Source: Enchytraeus crypticus (lineage: Eukaryota; Annelida; Clitellata; Enchytraeida; Enchytraeidae). From it: a stretch of DNA of 64,000 nt. Shown in pieces: positions 23,375 through 32,012 of the stretch. Position numbers and translations under genes: made by a program. Where the stretch lies: the NCBI GenBank assembly GCA_905160935.1, contig CAJHZI010000513.1:1736501-1800500 (forward strand). The letters run 5' to 3'. The notes below the pieces were generated by a model. It had not been told where the DNA came from. It saw only the letters and a list, made by a program, of their open reading frames with translations, and searched no databases. How positions within the stretch are numbered: the stretch's first letter is position 1; each line of letters begins with the position of its first letter.

Positions 23375-25428
23375 TTATTTATTTATTTATTTACTTATAT
23401 ACATGCACGCACATTTTAAGTTAGCATATATATATTTTTTTTACAAAATTTCATACATTAGGTAGAGATTGCAATTTACAGTAAAAAATAATTACCCTCT
23501 ACAGATTCTGCACAAAATTTGACTAATGTCTGTGTTTACTAGTGAGATAATCAACTGCTTAACCTCAATAGTTGTGTAAATTACTGATCAGTCACCATTT
23601 GACATTCTGTAAGCAGGAACCACTGTTTAAGATAATGCGCTGCTAAGCACCTCTTTACGGACGTTACGCCTCTGTTTTGTTAATCAACTGTTTATGAAAA
23701 AATACTCAGTTTAACTAAGTATTAACACTTTCACAAAATACATATTAGCATAAAACTAAAGCACAGTTTTGGAGACTTACTTCCAGAAAATAGACTGAGT
23801 GGATTGTCTGCAGTGGAATATCTCTTTCTGTCCTCTATATCTGAACTCTTTCCCTGATATCGTACAATACATATTTAATTACTATCAAATATGTAAACTA
23901 GTAATATCAAAAAAAAATGTAATCGTAAAGTACCTGTCTCTCTAGTGTTCTGCTAAGTGGCAGGTCCAAGGTACATATTCTTACTCACATGCTGCTTTTA
24001 AAGCTCCATAAAGAGCACACCATCGATTAACGAGTTAATTCCTTCACAAATAGCTATGCCTTAATCAACCCTTACTGTAGCCCATAGCTTGAGAATAACA
24101 TGGCTTCTGAGGTGGTTATGGTGATCTTGAACTAATAAACTAGTAATTTGAAGCTCCTCAATTCACCAATGATCAATATCACACGTGTATGCTAGTTACC
24201 TAAGTTACATGTTAGTTCATAGATCGTTAATTTTCTGTAGAGAATGACCTTAAAAAAAGTGCTCAAGAAGAAATTCTAAAAATGTAAGGTATTGTAAATT
24301 CCTTACAAAATTCTTTAAAAAAGAATGTTTAACTACTATAAAGATTTTAGTAACATTTTAGCACAACTAATTTGACAGTTTAGTAATGTAGGTCTGACTC
24401 AAATGGCATAAATTTATATACTACTCTATTTTAAAATTTATACATTTCTGTTTAGGTCCTACATTATACATTAATACGTCCATGTTTCACATCATTTCTG
24501 ATGTGAAACATGGACCTTAAGAAAGGAAGATATTAGGAAACTGGAGGCATTGGAAATGTGGATTTGGAGAAGAATGGAGAGGATTAGCTGGACTCAAAAG
24601 GTTACAAATGAGGAAGTCCTGGAGAGAGTTGGCACAGATAGACAGTTGATAAATGTATTACGAAATAGGAAGAAGAGATGGATAGGACACATTCTAAGGG
24701 GGGAAGGTCTATTAAAAGAGGTCATAGAAGGTAGAATGGAAGGAAAAAGAGGCAGGGGCAGGCCGAGGTTAGGTATGTTAGATGATTTAAAGACCCACTC
24801 ATATGTGGAAATGAAGAGGAAGGCGGAAGACAGAAGAGTGGAGGCGTTGTGTACCATGGACCTGCCAGTAGGCAGTGCACTAAGAGAGAGAGAGAGAGAG
24901 ACATTTCTGTTCTTGAAGGCTATTTAACAGATGTCTCAAGCGAATAACAATGCTACACTTAAAAATGATGACTTGAATTTCAAATTAGATTAAAGCACAT
25001 TATTGCTACAATAATTAAACAGCTCTCAGAAAATTGATAAATCCATGCACAACTTGAATTTTGCAAATAACTAAATTGTATACAATTAAAATTCTACTAG
25101 CCAATATATTTTAAAATCCTAAATTACACCTTTCAATATACACGGAATATATATACCAAAATATTTTGAGAGTTTATTTAAATTATTCAAAATATACTAT
25201 TTGCATTTGAATCAGTATAAATGTTTTATTAAAACTGCGTCAATTTCAAACCTCCTCAGATTCCGTCACTAAGCCTAGTTTATCTTCCGTCAGGTTTTCT
25301 GAAGATCGTTTCTCGTCTTCTCCCTCATCCTTATAGACCTTCACCTCATCGGCGGAAGCAAGATCATCCGTGTCCTTGCTGTCCACTGAGCTAGCCGTGC
25401 CACTTCGTCCTCCACTCACATGTGGCAT
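3246..25428 (-). CDS. TCF: TCF/LEF-family HMG-box transcription factor, complete, 10 coding exons
   Basis: Nuclear DNA-binding effector of Wnt/beta-catenin signalling (family knowledge). Exons on the minus strand, 5' to 3': 25428-25252, 23853-23781, 20879-20782, 17442-17340, 15890-15797, 6491-6318, 5813-5570, 5022-4791, 4008-3930, 3375-3246. All introns are GT/AG and all phases agree, giving about 467 aa. Residues about 20-45 ([12 protein letters not shown]) match the beta-catenin-binding segment. A proline-rich middle ([14 protein letters not shown], then [11 protein letters not shown]) is typical of invertebrate TCFs. The HMG box lies at about 284-351 ([33 protein letters not shown]), followed by a basic tail KRKKLK at 362-367. 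The start ATG gives the MPHVSGG form of the family's MPQL N-terminus; an upstream in-frame ATG exists at 25461. No C-clamp (cysteine-rich CRARYG-type motif) is seen in the 100 residues after the box. An alternative C-clamp exon is possible. Confidence 0.93.
3930..4008 (-). CDS. TCF: TCF exon 9
   Basis: 79 bp after acceptor GTCTCACAG and before GTCAGT; phases fit both neighbours. It reads [15 protein letters not shown] followed by an acidic/basic stretch. No C-clamp cysteines. Confidence 0.8.
4010..4375. repeat. Minisatellite of about 60-bp CAACAACAATA units
   Basis: Five imperfect units, each with CAACAACAATACAAT, then TGCGCAATGTTACCACAG and GAGAA/CACAGAAAA. It begins about ten bases upstream of the acceptor of TCF exon 9. 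Confidence 0.75.
4505..4760 (-). mobile_element. Mosaic SINE, head plus GAGA-type tail, near full length
   Basis: On the minus strand it has a head (CTGAAGAATAGACCAG, then GTCGTAAGAGGCGACT), then AAGGCAATGGAAAACCAC, then TTAACTCGTTAATCGATG, then GCTCTTTATGGAGCTT. Other copies at 13490-13630, 21000-21175, 23935-24118 and 30765-31045. Confidence 0.7.
4791..5022 (-). CDS. TCF: TCF exon 8: second half of the HMG box and basic tail
   Basis: 232 bp after acceptor GATTGTAG. It reads [19 protein letters not shown], then [15 protein letters not shown], then KRKKLK and a Ser/His/Gln-rich linker. Donor GTATGG, phase 1. It shows several substitutions against the usual family sequence in this half (KEKELHMKM). 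Confidence 0.94.
5570..5813 (-). CDS. TCF: TCF exon 7: first half of the HMG box
   Basis: 244 bp, residues about 240-321. It ends with [16 protein letters not shown] and then [14 protein letters not shown], the DNA-binding core of the TCF/LEF HMG box. Donor GTAAGT. Confidence 0.95.
5822..6180. repeat. Degenerate (CTCA)n/(ATTCG) tetranucleotide array
   Basis: A long run of CTCACTCATTCG-like words in the TCF intron between exons 6 and 7. It starts within ten bases of the exon 7 acceptor and explains the low-complexity reading frames there. Confidence 0.85.
6318..6491 (-). CDS. TCF: TCF exon 6
   Basis: 174 bp after acceptor ATTTTCAG, before GTCTGT. It reads [18 protein letters not shown], then [12 protein letters not shown] and PIDHSSS, equivalent to the GGFRHPYP and HPAIVTP stretches of other TCFs. 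GC-rich compared with its surroundings. Ends in phase 2. Confidence 0.9.
7075..7315. repeat. About 15-bp minisatellite (TGATATTGTCTGCTA)
   Basis: About fifteen loose copies of GCTATGATATTGTCT in the large TCF intron. It is followed at 7440-7620 by an AT-rich ACT/AAT trinucleotide tract. Confidence 0.75.
7846..9120. repeat. Large CAG/CAGTAC compound repeat, split by a retroelement
   Basis: About 1 kb of AGCAGTACC, AGCACAGAGCAGTACC and CAGCAACAG units, with higher-order repetition (a block with CACAAATCACTGAGAGCC occurs at about 8388 and 8550). At 8800-8993 an unrelated AT-rich repeat interrupts it. All frames are open over long stretches on both strands, as expected of CAG-type DNA, so the Ser/Thr- and Leu/Val-rich frames are not taken as genes. 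Confidence 0.9.
8800..8993 (-). mobile_element. AATA-tailed dispersed repeat inserted in the CAG array
   Basis: Minus strand: AAGTGCCACTTGTGGGCCTT, then TATTTCCGTTCATGCGC, then TATGATAAATAAATAAA. The same order (GTGCC..AAGGCCTTTATTTCCGTTCAT..TGATAAATGAATAAATAA) occurs at 49170-49405, and a diverged version at 22960-23215. Confidence 0.65.
9398..9500. repeat. (GA)n microsatellite
   Basis: About 100 bp of nearly pure GA dinucleotides. Flanking 9240-9400 is purine-rich GGGTGGAGTAGAGA repeats. Confidence 0.95.
9655..9965. repeat. CAACAA minisatellite with GAGCATTGTGGGATCAAAGC units
   Basis: About five imperfect units of CAACAACAACA followed by AGATCATTGTGGGATCAAAG and CTAAGTCA. Confidence 0.7.
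10040..10280 (+). mobile_element. LINE C-terminal remnant
   Basis: The plus frame reads [18 protein letters not shown], then [10 protein letters not shown]. The FFGHIMR..GRQR pattern is the usual tail of non-LTR reverse-transcriptase ORFs. Only this tail is recognisable. Confidence 0.6.
11039..11345. repeat. 39-bp tandem repeat, about 7.7 copies
   Basis: The unit contains AAGATCTAGGAGAAATATCT then AATGGTACAGGATAGGACT. Units are almost identical, so the expansion is recent. Confidence 0.95.
11854..11908. repeat. (TG)n microsatellite
   Basis: About 27 TG units. Confidence 0.97.
12373..12816. mobile_element. MITE candidate with GTGTTGGG ends
   Basis: The left end is GTGTTGGGTGCGATTT. The right end, reversed, is GTGTTGGGTAAAATCATTTT. 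The interior carries many GATTTTA / TAAAATC words in both orientations and no coding capacity. Target duplication is unclear. Confidence 0.6.
13395..13437. repeat. (CT)n microsatellite
   Basis: A pure CT run. Similar smaller tracts occur at about 13086-13108 and 20003-20029. Confidence 0.95.
13490..13630 (-). mobile_element. Mosaic SINE, GAGA-type tail, partial
   Basis: Contains AAAGAGCACCCATCGACC and CGTTGCCTTCCACATTTG on the plus strand, the reverse of the family's GGAAGGCAACG and GCTCTTT words. Ends are eroded. Confidence 0.55.
14225..14427. repeat. 101-bp direct tandem duplication
   Basis: Two nearly identical adjacent copies starting GCTTAGAGCTATAGCACC and ending GAACTCATCGCT, with one visible difference (AGCACAGG versus AGCATAGG). 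No gene is seen in it. Confidence 0.95.
15226..15267. repeat. 15-bp perfect inverted repeat, 12-nt spacer
   Basis: TAAGACATAAGGCTA and its exact reverse complement TAGCCTTATGTCTTA. Confidence 0.85.
15338..15562 (-). mobile_element. tRNA-derived SINE, copy 1
   Basis: On the minus strand it runs from an A-box-like TAGCGTAGGGGTAATG through GGGTTTGAATCCC to CTGATCTGAGAGTAAAA, CATTCACTGGACTGG and a GATCATTTCACT-type tail. Related copies lie at 41681-41910, 43848-43998, 45690-45930 and 52345-52582. Confidence 0.85.
15590..15809. repeat. 70-bp tandem repeat carrying the TCF exon 5 donor
   Basis: AAAGAACACTACAAACCACT recurs at 15641, 15711 and (as AAAGAGCACT) 15781, an exact 70-bp period. Read on the minus strand, each unit holds CTACAGTGGTTTGTAGTG, the sequence used as the exon 5 donor in the most 5' unit. 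Confidence 0.9.
15797..15890 (-). CDS. TCF: TCF exon 5, donor inside a tandem repeat
   Basis: 94 bp. It reads [12 protein letters not shown], eight alanines, then [12 protein letters not shown]. The acceptor is TTTGCAG. The chosen donor CAGTG|GTTTGT lets the last codon close as TGG on the next exon in the right frame. The donor lies in the first unit of a 70-bp tandem repeat (see that entry). Confidence 0.85.
15895..16180. repeat. (CAAT)n-rich stretch
   Basis: Repeated CAATCAATCAATTAAT words with unrelated sequence between. It begins a few bases upstream of the TCF exon 5 acceptor. Nothing else is seen until 17339 except AT-rich DNA. Confidence 0.7.
17340..17442 (-). CDS. TCF: TCF exon 4
   Basis: 103 bp after acceptor TTTGACAG and before donor GTCTGC. 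It reads [15 protein letters not shown] and then [16 protein letters not shown], a recognisable invertebrate TCF motif. Its length (3n+1) is what is needed to bridge exon 3 (ends phase 0) and exon 5 (needs one base). It has no long ORF of its own and was found by phase and motif. Confidence 0.88.
17450..17705 (-). mobile_element. Two L2-like LINE/SINE 3' tails
   Basis: Minus strand: GTCCCTGACATCTTCCTTGT, then TGAGGAAACGGACG at 17455-17510, and GGATGGGGAAACGGACGTTA, then AACCTTTATTATT at 17640-17700. The same terminal word is at the end of the L2-like copy at 60440-61010. Confidence 0.65.
17805..18302. repeat. 14-bp minisatellite (AATACGATACAGTT)
   Basis: About 35 units with variants AATACAATACAGTT, AATGCAATACAGTT and a shorter ACAATACATT form, arranged in mixed blocks. 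Confidence 0.95.
19033..19081. repeat. Perfect 23-bp inverted repeat with 3-nt loop
   Basis: The left arm TTTTGATATCTTGTGTATGT plus CTG is followed by GAA and then its exact reverse complement. Confidence 0.97.
20782..20879 (-). CDS. TCF: TCF exon 3
   Basis: 98 bp between acceptor ATTTTCAG and donor GTAAGT. With the phase-1 base from exon 2 it reads [17 protein letters not shown] and then a proline/tyrosine-rich stretch, ending TSLTSP in phase 0. Confidence 0.88.
21000..21180 (-). mobile_element. Mosaic SINE, GAGA-type tail, partial
   Basis: The plus strand carries CAAGGTACATATTCATAG, CATAAGAGCACTCC, CAACAAGTTAATCC and GGTTTCCCGTTGCCTTCC, the same blocks as the copy at 23935-24118. Confidence 0.65.
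21345..22205 (-). mobile_element. LINE copy: reverse-transcriptase C-terminal half, frameshifted
   Basis: On the minus strand the reading is [18 protein letters not shown], then [19 protein letters not shown] (the RT catalytic FADD box), then [39 protein letters not shown], then after a frameshift [14 protein letters not shown] and [19 protein letters not shown]. It ends with CATGGACCTGCCAGTATGCA and an AGAGAG tail. This is a 5'-truncated dead copy; related tails are at 24510-24905, 44455-44640, 50145-50390 and 54830-55080. The clade is not assigned. Confidence 0.88.
22270..22640 (+). mobile_element. Second LINE type: RT fragment with FADDAKL box
   Basis: Translations with frameshifts give [13 protein letters not shown], a YINDM-like block, then [14 protein letters not shown], the catalytic region of a jockey/CR1-like reverse transcriptase, then [17 protein letters not shown]. 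It abuts the 5' end of the opposite-strand LINE at 22205. Confidence 0.65.
23282..23372. repeat. (TA)n microsatellite
   Basis: About 90 bp of nearly pure AT, followed by (TTTA)n to 23395. Confidence 0.97.
23781..23853 (-). CDS. TCF: TCF exon 2
   Basis: 73 bp between acceptor ATATCAG and donor GTAAGT, ending in phase 1. It encodes [12 protein letters not shown] and ends NPLSLFSG. Confidence 0.85.
23935..24120 (-). mobile_element. Mosaic SINE, GAGA-type tail
   Basis: Read on the minus strand: GAATTAACTCGTTAATCGAT, GCTCTTTATGGAGCTTTA, GAATATGTACCTTGGACC, TGCCACTTAGCAGAACACTA, GAGAG. The last 40 bases parallel the 3' end of the LINE at 24510-24905 (GTACCATGGACCTGCCAGTA, then CACTAAGAGAGAG). Confidence 0.75.
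24480..24520. repeat. 17-bp inverted repeat at a LINE 5' end
   Basis: GTCCATGTTTCACATCA and its reverse complement TGATGTGAAACATGGAC are separated by a few bases. The right arm is the start of the LINE copy that follows. Confidence 0.85.
24505..24905 (+). mobile_element. LINE 3' end with (GA)n tail
   Basis: The plus-strand frame is open and reads [77 protein letters not shown], then GTACCATGGACCTGCCAGTA and GAGAGAGAGA. It is the best-preserved C-terminus of this family in the window. It lies in TCF intron 1. Confidence 0.88.
25252..25428 (-). CDS. TCF: TCF exon 1: beta-catenin-binding domain
   Basis: 59 codons, ending in phase 0 before GTTTGA. It encodes [10 protein letters not shown] and then the acidic beta-catenin-binding stretch [13 protein letters not shown] followed by RSSENL, closely matching the family pattern ELISFKDEGEQEEKSSEN. 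Confidence 0.92.
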
Positions 25429-27129
25429 TCTGGACTCTTCCACAAAAATTGCTGCTCTCACAGCCGCAAGTATCTCCAGATGGAAACTATTTGACCACCT
25501 TTGTAAATCGACCCCTCCGTGATTTTATGATATGACAGGCTAGCTACCAAATGTTGCAATTGTTTCAATCAAATTTCTTTGATTTTATCTATTTTGATAA
25601 ATAATCCAGTTAAGTATATTAGTTGCCATATACATTGTAAAATGTCAGTTATTTGAGACCCAACTCACAGCTTAGTTTTCTAATCTACAGAATTAAATAT
25701 GAAAATTCTGCAAAGACAATCACAATATAACAAAATTATATAAACAGATACAAAAGGTATTTAGTTCTACCACACTATATTTTACACAGTGATTCCAATT
25801 ATTAATATTTAATGTCACAAATTACAAACTAAAAACACCCAGTTAAGTAAGTTAAAAAATAACTCAATATTAATAAAGTTTACAAAATCCTAAATGCTAA
25901 TCCATAAGTCATATTAAACTGAAACTTAATTCAATGGTAATGACTAATCTGCAGGTAAATTGAGGCTACGGATTAATGAAAGTTAAGCTAAATCTATCAT
26001 TTGCCTAATGAAATTGTATAGATATTCTGAAAATTCATATGTAGTATCATAAGAGTATCGGTATCCACAGTACCTATCTGGCCAATGTTATTCGTCAGAT
26101 TGTTACAAAAAGTTTGTACGCATAATGGCCATGGGGGAATTTTCGTTTAGCCAATCTGCATACCTACCAACAACAGAGTCGCTGAAATCAAAGATAGATA
26201 TATCTTAAAACATTAACTACGATCAATGGCTAAATGTACCTCATTTATTAATCAGTGTCTGTTTATCCAAATAGAAATATTTCATTACTTGTAATGGCCA
26301 ATAAGTAAAGATATAGATCGGTTTAATTGGTTTTATGACAAAATGATTACAATTTTTAAACATAGAAACCTAAAATCCTAAATCAATGAATCAATTGTAT
26401 TTCAAACTGAAGTCACAAATTTTGGCCTATGTGTATAAATATTAAAACACTTTGACAATAAATTATTTAGACATTGAGACCTACATTTCTGTCAGCACTA
26501 AGTGTTAGTAAATGGATAATTAGGAAAAAATCCATCCTATTAAACCCTAAATTGGCAAACCCTAAGCTTTAAATATACTTTAAAAAACAAAAGACTTGGA
26601 CCTATACCTACATCCAAATATATGACTGATCGACGCATTCTAATGCAATAATACATTATACGTATCGGTATAAGTAAATAATATTAACAATAAATTTTTG
26701 TAACAGGTCTTCTAAAGAGTGCGCCTAATTATTTAAAAACATCCTAGCAGATATAAAATAGAAGTGTACGATCTACTAATATTATACATGCATCAATGAT
26801 CGCCGTAGGAGATACTAAATATGTATTCGCAAAATTCAATAGATTACACCAGCATGTGATTACAACAGTTTGAAATACATCGACGTATTTAAATACATTG
26901 CTGAAATGCATTAGGCGAATGCAATACATATAAGTTATTTTAGGCGATCGTAGCGTGGTGGTTGATGTAAACAAAGGTGTATTTGACAAATAAAATACTC
27001 GCTAAATACTAAATACTCGCCTAGCATTTCACGCTTATAATAGGTAAAATACAAAAATTCGATAGGTATTTAAATCCAGCTACATAGGAAAACAAGTACT
27101 CAGATATCCACAGATAACTAGAAAGATAT

Positions 27130-27180
27130 TTAGCAGTACAAAGAGCGAGTCAAAGAACCGCCGCCTTTGATCCCACTGTA
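27130..27180. promoter_or_regulatory. Cluster of TCF-type HMG-box motifs upstream of TCF
   Basis: ACAAAG, TCAAAG and CTTTGATC (27165-27172) occur within 35 bp, the last one overlapping GCCGCC (27160-27165). CTTTGATC is the consensus TCF/LEF site. About 1.7 kb upstream of the TCF start codon. Function inferred only. Confidence 0.35.
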
Positions 27181-27366
27181 ACATCAGCTTCCCTACACAA
27201 TTCCTTCCTCCCCTCAACGACGAACAAAAATCAATGTCATTTTCCAGGGCTGGTCGTAATGACTGCGTTAGCATTAAATGCTAAATTCATTGTTCCGTCT
27301 TTTGATATAAAAACCGAATATCATTGAAATCGAAATATAGTACATACTTATATCATTGTAGCTTCG

Positions 27367-27410
<44 letters not shown>

Positions 27411-28765
27411 ATTTTTAAATAGATAAGTATACTGCAAATTATGTCATATATTAGGATTTCAATAATTTTTAAAGTAGTATTTGGCTTTTGAAATTTGTAT
27501 TAAAATATTCTAAAACCATAAAACTTGTCGTCTTGGTTATAGTTAAAATACTCAAGATTACCGGAAAAAATGACATTAGTGTAGTAATAGCATCGTATTC
27601 AATTTTCTGCCGGGAAACTTTAAATGCATTATTTCCCTCTCATCTTTAAATAATATAAATGAAAGCAATCGGATGACCATGAATTGGAAATAAACATTAA
27701 ACATTTTCATGTCAAATTATATATCATTTGTTTAAATTATGGTCTTTTATTTTCAATAATTATAAGATTTCTGTATTCTATGATGGCAGGCGATAATCCT
27801 CTTTAAAATCAATAGATATTTGTTTGCCAGATCTAAAAACATCAGCCCTGGTATCTGACGAAATTAGGATGCATAAACATGCTTGAATAGCTTCATTTAC
27901 AAGATCATTTTAAAACGGCCGTATAGAAAAAATCTATACAGAAATGGCCTCAACTGAAAATGTCATCTCGTGAGCGATATTGCTACTTATCATGTTACTA
28001 CTGGCTCAACATGGGGCTGAAAAATTATAACTGAAGAAATTATCATTTTCTACTTCACTTATTACTACATGACTTAACATGAGGTTGAAAATATAACTGA
28101 AGAAATTATCCTTTTCACGTGCAATTAATCGCCTCATCAAGACCTAAAGCAGCTAATTTAAATTTAGGACAACGTATGTTTCTTCCCGAATCTAAAGTAG
28201 CATCGAAAATGCTTACACCATACATAAAAATATGCGCAATTGTATTGCCCAAAAAACTGATTTAAAAAAAAAAATTGCGGAAGGTACATAAAAGTTGCAG
28301 TTTGTATCCTAATATATATGATATCTAAATAGAATATCTAAATGGAACCTTCGTACATTAATTTCTAAAATAAATCCAATTTTGGTAGGTCTGTTTATCC
28401 GTAAATTATACAACTACTGCAACCACTAAAAATAAGAACTATAATGTGTTTCTCGAAAAAAAAAAAGAACCGGAATGATAGTTCTCCAATTTGGAAAGTT
28501 AATCCAGTGTCAGTTCATAAAAGTATCTGAGTCCAACGTACAATAATCTATAACTATTAGACTAATAAAGGATAATTAAAAGTAACTTGCATATTTTTAA
28601 AAATATCGAAATTAAAGAATAATCCATTGATAAAAGAACACTGAAGTATTGATCTTTATTAAAATCTACTAATACAGTACTAAGCCTACATTTTACACTT
28701 AGTAACTTTCTTTTTAAATTTGCTCCCTTAGTTTTTTCAAGTTGTTAGAAAAGTAGGCCTATATG

Positions 28766-28827
<62 letters not shown>

Positions 28828-29169
28828 TGTATGTATTCTAATATAATGTTAGGCAACTCGCAAGTTGTTTAGAATTATAAATCTTAGCTTAAATTTAGTT
28901 CGTTTGCTTAAGTTATATATAGCTAACTCTACACATTAATCGAAACGTTATCAGACATTGGATGCCGTTGCTCCTATATATAAATTATAGGCGATTTTAT
29001 ACAGACAGGAATAATAATAAAAATAACACTTATATTAAACGTAACTGACAACATTATACCTACTCCTGCATTTATTATAAGCCGCTATATAGCCTACTGC
29101 TTTACATACGTAATTACTGTATAATTCATTGAATAATTCCCACCGTATGATGTCGTATCTTATATTGAC

Positions 29170-29330
29170 TACTTCTCTACTGCGCGCGCTGTAATGAACG
29201 TGCTGGTAAATAAATTATGAGGCAGCGGGTCTCATTAATGGCAAGGCTTTGATGCGAGCGCTTTGTCACATTTAAATACCTTCAACCAATAGAATCGCTC
29301 CGTGGATTTAAATCCCAACCACCGCATGGA
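29170..29330. promoter_or_regulatory. GC-richer patch with homeobox- and TCF-like words
   Basis: In an otherwise AT-rich spacer this block has GCGCGC, TCTCATTAATGG, GGCTTTGATG, GCTTTGTC and CCAATAG (CCAAT-type). It may be a promoter or enhancer of TCF; there is no direct evidence of transcription. Confidence 0.3.
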
Positions 29331-30207
29331 AGAAAGGTATGTGCAGATTTCCTACACACGCACACGCATACACTCGTACGTGCATGCACGCAGAGACACA
29401 CACAGAAACCTACAGATCAGGCAGATATATCCATAGACCTTCAGAGTTTTACACAATTGATATATAAGTCGTGCGACGTATAATACATATTTTTAATAAT
29501 TTCTTATTTTACGGCGAAAGTATTGCAACAATATAAAAATCTAAGGCGAATATATCAATTAAAGACTTTCAAATGACCTTCTACGTGTCCGTAAAATAGT
29601 TTGAATCTATCAGAATATTTTACTGTTGTGGTCATTTAACAATCACATATACAAATGATTCAGGCCATGAACTATAGGGCCTCTGTTTACACGACCACAA
29701 AACGTATTCTCTCTGAACTCTCTTTGTTGTTCGTCACAGGATTCAATCCAACCGTTTTGATCTTGCACATCATAGCCTTTGAATCACAACGTGTTGCAAT
29801 AGTGTGACTCGCATGTGGTTTTCGATTAAGAGATTTTAAACGACCCATCGACTATTGAAGATCTTTAAATATACATTCTCTGTCTAGTGTTCTGTTAAAA
29901 TGGTATTTTCAATGCATCGCATATATTCCTAATTCTGTTCTGCTTTCTAACGAGAAACTTAAGCTGATCAACAAGGCTGATTCCATCACATATGCACATA
30001 CATATATATTTTTGTTATTAACAATAAAATGAAATATTTTATAGCAAATTATACATGTATAATTAAATAGCAACAAGATTTGTTAATAATATTAACTTCG
30101 ATGTAAACCAAAGCTTAATATCATTATATATTAATGATAAGAACATAATTCGCTCAAGTGGTGTTTGAACTAAACGATAGTCTTCGAAAATTACATGTAG
30201 CGTACGC

Positions 30208-30387
30208 CAGTGGCAGATCAAGTGGCCATACCCTCCCCCCACCTCGAAATCTCTGTGCAATATTTTAAAACTTAAATGAAATGTTTATCTGACGTTTACC
30301 AGTGGCCAGTGCGGACCCAGCAGGCTCACTGATTATGAAAAAAGGATTTCTGTCCTTCCTACACGAAAAATTCAGGATCCGCCCCTG
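30208..30387. mobile_element. Small hAT-like MITE candidate
   Basis: Ends CAGTGGCAGATC and GGATCCGCCCCTG (reverse CAGGGGCGGATCC) are inverted, flanked by GCGTACGC and ACGTACTC, a 6-of-8 match for a target duplication. An isolated GGATCCGCCCCTGAC end also occurs near 57380. Confidence 0.5.
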
Positions 30388-30764
30388 ACGTACTCCCTTT
30401 AGAAATTAAGTTTATAAAATGAAATTAATATCTTGACAATATATACTAGAAAGAGACGCAAGTAAAGCCTTCTAGGCCTACATATGTGCTGAACCCAGTA
30501 ATTGAGATTTGTTAATATTATTTCATATTTTATTTGTCATCATTGCACTGCAACTATAAATCTCAGTTTAGTTCATTTAGGCATTTTATGTTAATGCATT
30601 AAAATTCTCCGAGTTGCGTTCGGTTGACTACAGAATATACTAACCGCTAGCTGCACGAGTCGTAAGAGACGAAAACTGAGGAAGGTAATGGAAAACCTCC
30701 TCAGAGGTTATATTTTATCAAGAAGAAATTTGCTTTAACTCACTCTCCTCTTCCTCTCGATCTC

Positions 30765-31045
30765 TCTAGTGTTTTACCAGATGACAGATCATAGTAAATA
30801 TTCATATTTACAATACGCTTACAGGCTTCATAAAGAGCACTCAATAGAAAACAAGCCAAATAATTCCTTCACAAAATGCTACGCTTTATTAAGACTTTAT
30901 ATAACCCATATTGCTTGGTAAAATGGCTTATGAGGTGGTTCCACGTTGCCTTCTTCAGTTCTTTGTTAGTCGCCTTCACAATGAGTTCAATTAACGGTTG
31001 GTCTATTCTTCAGGGTCTCGTACATAACACAGGAAAAGGCTACAT
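30765..31045 (-). mobile_element. Mosaic SINE, head plus GAGA-type tail, near full length
   Basis: The minus-strand head (CCTGAAGAATAGACCAACCG, then GGCGACTAA) is followed by the AAGGCAACGTGGAACCACC and GCTCTTTATGAAGCCT blocks. Confidence 0.7.
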
Positions 31046-31965
31046 TAAGGTTTGGTAAAGGCTTTTCCATTGCATCAGTTTCTTGATCAATAGAGAGCTC
31101 GTACTGAGCATGACCGCAGACTATGATTAGCAATACCAGGACTAGAGAGAGAGAGAAAAAGAGATTAATTTGAGTAGAGAGAGAAAGAGAAATAGAGAAT
31201 AATTGGAGTATCTAGATACGTATACGATTTATTATTGATAAATCAGCGTTTTTTGCTACAACTTTAGAATGTCCTTGGAAGACATGAGAAAGAGCATAAT
31301 ATACCAGGAAAATGACGGTTTTTGACCTTACAACCTTTAAAAATAATCTTGAAGGAAAACAGCAACAACAATTAGAGTGCTACTATCGTCTATGACCGCA
31401 TCGATCACTATTGAGCCAAATCCAAGCCTTTGCGCAAAAAATGTCTAAAAAATGAAACAAATTCAAAATTCAGAACATTAGTCCAAAGTTAGGGTTATAA
31501 AGAAAATAATCTACTGAATCAGAATATTGTTTTTGTATTGTAATTGTCTGCGGTTGTCAGATTGTGATGAAATAAAGTTGATTATAATTCCAGTGACCAC
31601 TACAGTCCGATAGAAATACAGCCAGATTTAAAGGCTTCAAATTTCAACTTGAATTTCAAATGATGATTTACAAAAGTATTTTCAAAATACTTTTAAACAG
31701 TATTTTGCCCATCACTGCCCATACCCTAACAATGTCTATGATTTCAAACAAATAGATAACGATTATTAATAACCATAGAGAGGAAAGAGGAAATAACAAA
31801 AACCGCAAATAAGATAGGAAACTTTGTAAACATAAGCAACTGTCACGTGTGCAACCATAAGCCCCGATAAATATAAATAAAAATGTCAATTCCCAACAAC
31901 TATCTAGTAATCCACAGGCCGACGTAACCAACAATTTTATTTTCCTCTGCCATAAAATTAAATTC

Positions 31966-31971
31966 TTTATT
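31966..31971 (-). terminator. PTCD1 polyadenylation signal
   Basis: AATAAA on the minus strand 42 bp after the PTCD1 stop codon. Confidence 0.55.
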
Positions 31972-32012
31972 AGACCGGACAAAACGTTTCAGTCACATCA
32001 TCATAGCAAAGA

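Larger units (their letters stand above)
25429..32012. other. Intergenic spacer between TCF and PTCD1
   Basis: 6.6 kb with no supportable coding exon. It holds AT-rich unique-looking DNA, (TA)n tracts at 27368-27408 and 28769-28826, a MITE candidate at 30208-30387, a mosaic SINE at 30765-31045, and two less AT-rich patches (27130-27250 and 29170-29330) that may be part of the TCF promoter region. Confidence 0.7.

Noticed and set aside
23256-23465. Ile/Tyr repeat frames over TA tracts (also near 46346 and 56677)
   Set aside because: Pure (TA)n microsatellite translated as protein.
27080-27274. 64-aa minus-strand frame before TCF exon 1
   Set aside because: No family resemblance and no splice link to exon 1; the region looks regulatory rather than coding.
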